From Ipomoea triloba (taxonomy: Eukaryota; Streptophyta; Magnoliopsida; Solanales; Convolvulaceae): DNA of 64,000 nucleotides. Location: NCBI RefSeq assembly GCF_003576645.1, contig NC_044925.1:20318196-20382195 (forward strand). The letters run 5' to 3'. The notes below the pieces were generated by a model. It did not search any database. It saw only the letters and a program-made list of their open reading frames with translations, and was not told the DNA's origin. Position 1 is the first letter of the stretch, and each line of letters opens with the position of its first letter. This document shows positions 61,102 through 64,000 of the stretch, piece by piece. The position numbers and the translations under genes were made by a program.

Positions 61102-61500
61102 NNNNNNNNNNNNNNNNNNNNNNNNNNNNNNNNNNNNNNNNNNNNNNNNNNNNNNNNNNNNNNNNNNNNNNNNNNNNNNNNNNNNNNNNNNNNNNNNNNN
61201 NNNNNNNNNNNNNNNNNNNNNNNNNNNNNNNNNNNNNNNNNNNNNNNNNNNNNNNNNNNNNNNNNNNNNNNNNNNNNNNNNNNNNNNNNNNNNNNNNNNN
61301 NNNNNNNNNNNNNNNNNNNNNNNNNNNNNNNNNNNNNNNNNNNNNNNNNNNNNNNNNNNNNNNNNNNNNNNNNNNNNNNNNNNNNNNNNNNNNNNNNNNN
61401 NNNNNNNNNNNNNNNNNNNNNNNNNNNNNNNNNNNNNNNNNNNNNNNNNNNNNNNNNNNNNNNNNNNNNNNNNNNNNNNNNNNNNNNNNNNNNNNNNNNN
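61102..61500. other. Assembly gap (399 N)
   Basis: The gap is bordered by C-rich text on the left (GCTCCCCGCCC) and a C run of about 20 on the right (61506-61526). The long frames reported across it are meaningless. A homopolymer or GC-rich stretch probably stopped the assembly. Confidence 0.98.
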
Positions 61501-61819
61501 GAGCACCCCCCCCCCCCCCCCCCCCCTCCCTCCCCCACAAAAAAGAAAAAAAGAAAAAAAAAACAAATGCAACTATTGTACCACCAAATCAAGTTGGCAT
61601 CTCTGTTATTATATGATTTTCGTTATAATAATATTTCAGATTTAAACATTACGTACACAATAAGTACAAGTAATTTTCGAGCTTTTAAAAAAAAAAAATT
61701 AAGTGGATGATAGTCAATCACATTATATCATAAAAATAAAAATAAAAAAATCTTGATAAGTTGTTCAGATAAGATATTAGTTATTGTACGGGTAGAAAAC
61801 GAAATTTCTTTGATGCAAA

Positions 61820-62466
61820 TGGTTGGCTGAGTTCAGCCCCTACTTGATTCGAGACATGACGCTGTGGCTTATCATGGTGTGATGTAATTAAATGGTTAAT
61901 ATTCACCTACTTATCACTAATTGATTTTAAGTAGGATATGACAACTAGCTAGCCAAAAAACTTTGTGATTAAGTGTGCTTGACTCACCACAGTCACATGA
62001 TAGGTGAAATCTAACAATTGGTATCAGAGCCGAGGACTGATGTCACGAGTTTGAATCAATGGCGAGACGAAAGCCAAGTCCAGTCCCAGATGGGATGTTG
62101 GCGTAGGTCAGGAATCCTGTGAGGGGGTTTAATGGGTGCGGAGACTAATGACCGAGTCAGGTATGCTGCGCAACTAGGCTTGGTGATCAAAGGTTGCGAC
62201 AGGTGCCTGGATGGGGGATTGTTGGGCGTCAGCCGAGTTCAGCCCTTGCTCGATTCGAGACGTGTCGTTGTGGCTTACCATGGAGGTATGTGGTTAAATA
62301 ATTAATGCCTATCTACTTATCACCAATTGGTTTTAAGTAGAATATGATAACTAGACAACTAGATAACCAAATTAAAATGAAACTATTGGTTTGTGGTTAA
62401 GTGTGCATTCAGTAACACAGACTCATTGAAAAATAAGTATTAATAATGAAACGCTGAAATCTAACA
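61820..62466 (+). mobile_element. TRIM (terminal-repeat retrotransposon in miniature)
   Basis: LTR 1 is 61820-62016 and LTR 2 is 62220-62466. Shared text includes GAGTTCAGCCC, GATTCGAGAC, TGTGGCTTA, TTTTAAGTAG and the end GAAATCTAACA. Two bases after LTR 1 comes TGGTATCAGAGCC (62019-62031), the methionine-tRNA primer-binding site. A polypurine tract GGATGGGGGAT (62209-62219) abuts LTR 2. The 203-bp interior has no coding capacity. The flanks share CAAA. LTR 2 is 50 bp longer through local insertions. Confidence 0.88.
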
Positions 62467-62693
62467 CAAACCAATAGTTTCATTTTAATTTGGTCCCTTT
62501 TAATTATTATTATTGTATCATATGATTGCCCGGAGCATTGATTGGACTTTACACAACCTATGGGGAAATGCAATTTACACACAACGTACGATGAGGTTCT
62601 GTCGGTAGGTTAAAGTTGCAGGTTACATTTATAAATATTGATCGTATAAATAAATTACCCTAAGCTAGTTGAATGTTTGTATATCGAGATTAT

Positions 62694-63889
62694 GGCTATG
62701 TTTGACAAACCTAGTTGAAAAGTAGCTGGAAGCTGAAAAGTAGCGGAAAACTGAAAAACTATAAGCTCGAAACTTAAAAATCTGAAGACCTGTTAAGCTA
62801 GCTGTTATGCTTAAAAGTGTTTGATAAAATTAGATTTTTGATAAGCTGATAAATGTAAAAAGACTAAAAAGGACATTTTCATACAATTTAAATAGTTTTA
62901 AATTTAAATTGATTTGTTTATATATTAAAATATAAAATAGTGAAATCAATATATTTTAATAAAGAGCCATTTTCATTTTTGGTCCTACTGTTATAAGGAC
63001 ATTGCCAATTTTTGTCCACTTCATTAATTTTTGCCACATTACGGCCAGTCTTATTTATTCTTTGCCACTTTTAGTCCACCGTTAAAATTTTTGTCAAATA
63101 ACCATACAAAATAGGGGTATTTTGGTCTTTTCATGCTTTGATCATCTCCTTTACCCTTTGCAGTGGTTTTCCTTACACATTTTCATCCAATGAAGAGGTC
63201 CGGCGAAAGCCATGGCTTTGCAATGTGGCTCACATGGCTTTCGCCGGACCTCTTCATTGGATGAAAATGTGTAAGGAAAACAACTGCAAAAGGTCAAGGA
63301 GATGACCAAAGCATGAAAATACCAAAAATACCCTTGTTTTGGACGGCCATTTAACGAAAATTTTAACGGTGGACTAAAAGTGGCAAGGACTAAATAAAAT
63401 TGGCCGCAATGTGACAAAAATTAATGAAGTGGACTAAAATTGACAATACCCCAATAATAGTAGGACCAAAAATGGAAATTCCTCTTTAATAAAATATAAA
63501 GTAATAACATATATTTGAAAACATATAAAGTAAAACAAAATGTTTATAATTCATAAGATTAGTTCATACAAAATCAATGTTCAAACACAAATGTCAAATT
63601 GAAATTATAACCAAACATATTGAAGAGAAAAAGTCAAAAAGGTTTAGCCAAAAAGGTTTTAATTGGGAAGGGTAATGATGTCATTTCTTTAAAATAATAA
63701 GGTTAAAGATGGAAAAAAAAAGTTGGAAGCTATTAGCTTATTTTGAAACGCTACCTTAGGTAGCGTTCAAAAATAAACTCTTATTTTAAGCTACTAGCTT
63801 ATTTTAGGAACATTACCAAACAGGGCTTATAGCTTATTAATAGCTTAAAATAAGATATAAGCTCCTAAATAAGCTCTGCCAAACATAGC
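62694..63889. mobile_element. PIF/Harbinger-like MITE, copy 2, split by a MULE foldback
   Basis: The ends are GGCTATGTTTGACAAACC and reverse-complemented GCTATGTTTGGCAGAGC. Outside the insertion at 62964-63484 it aligns with 56782-57557. Confidence 0.8.
62964..63484. mobile_element. MULE-type foldback element, 521-bp family, copy 2
   Basis: The ends are GAGCCATTTTCATTTTTGGT and, reverse-complemented, GAGGAATTTCCATTTTTGGT. The target duplication is TTTAATAAA (62955-62963, 63485-63493). Its interior matches 51584-52104, including CATGCTTTG(G/A)TCATCTCCTT and GAAGAGGTCCGGCGAAAGC in both orientations. The uninterrupted paralogous target at about 57044 confirms the insertion. Confidence 0.92.
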
Positions 63890-64000
63890 TTATATTATTG
63901 ACTAGTTATAAATATGTTTAATACTTTAATGTACGAATAAAATATTTCCGACAACCAACTACCATGTAGTGTGATGACATCTCAGTTATCTCATTCCAAA

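Noticed and set aside
61033..61592. Long minus-strand frames of 155-179 codons
   Set aside because: They run across the N gap and consist mostly of unknown residues.

Overview
The window is nuclear DNA of a flowering plant, probably a eudicot. The evidence is short exons separated by AT-rich GT-AG introns, a plant-type JAZ repressor, a plant SURF1, and a dense load of plant-type small transposons (Stowaway, PIF/Harbinger-like, hAT, MULE foldback, Helitron, TRIM, SINE). The species is not determined. An apparently intact STR gene, which belongs to the arbuscular mycorrhizal (AM) toolkit, argues for a mycorrhizal host and against lineages that lost the symbiosis, such as Brassicaceae and many Caryophyllales.

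Five protein-coding loci are supported. (1) 9280-10007 (+) is a two-exon gene for a 209-aa plant protein of unknown function. (2) 23920-26590 (+) is a five-exon leucine-rich-repeat gene related to the LKB1/STK11-interacting protein family. Its 3' end looks frameshifted, and coding-like debris follows to about 27.2 kb. (3) 29936-32689 (-) is SURF1, a mitochondrial cytochrome c oxidase assembly factor, in six exons (328 aa). (4) 39964-43993 (+) is the half-size ABCG transporter STR, in four exons (788 aa). (5) 45412-48341 (-) is a JAZ3/TIFY6-type jasmonate repressor, in seven exons (360 aa). No shared pathway is evident. STR and JAZ are convergent neighbours about 1.4 kb apart, and an ordinary plant gene order is the simplest reading.

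The rest, roughly four fifths of the window, is intergenic DNA and transposon debris. Region by region: 0-9 kb holds MITEs, SINE relics and a decayed copia gag. 10-23 kb holds a MULE-like foldback, a Helitron-like tail, a hAT MITE with an 8-bp target duplication, a tRNA-Arg relic and palindromes. 28-39 kb holds PIF-like and Stowaway MITEs, plus a SINE with a clean target duplication upstream of SURF1. 49-52 kb is a ~305-bp tandem array interrupted by two MULE-type foldback elements. 52-54.7 kb is a broken copia pol. 55-64 kb holds more MITEs, a 399-base assembly gap, a complete TRIM, and a PIF-like MITE carrying a second copy of the 521-bp MULE foldback.

I did not find an undescribed molecular system. 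The most testable observation is a pair of AW-box-like sites (WRINKLED/WRI5-type binding consensus) 22 bp apart, about 0.23 kb upstream of the STR start codon. Exon boundaries were placed by reading frame, splice consensus and remembered family similarity. No database search was run.
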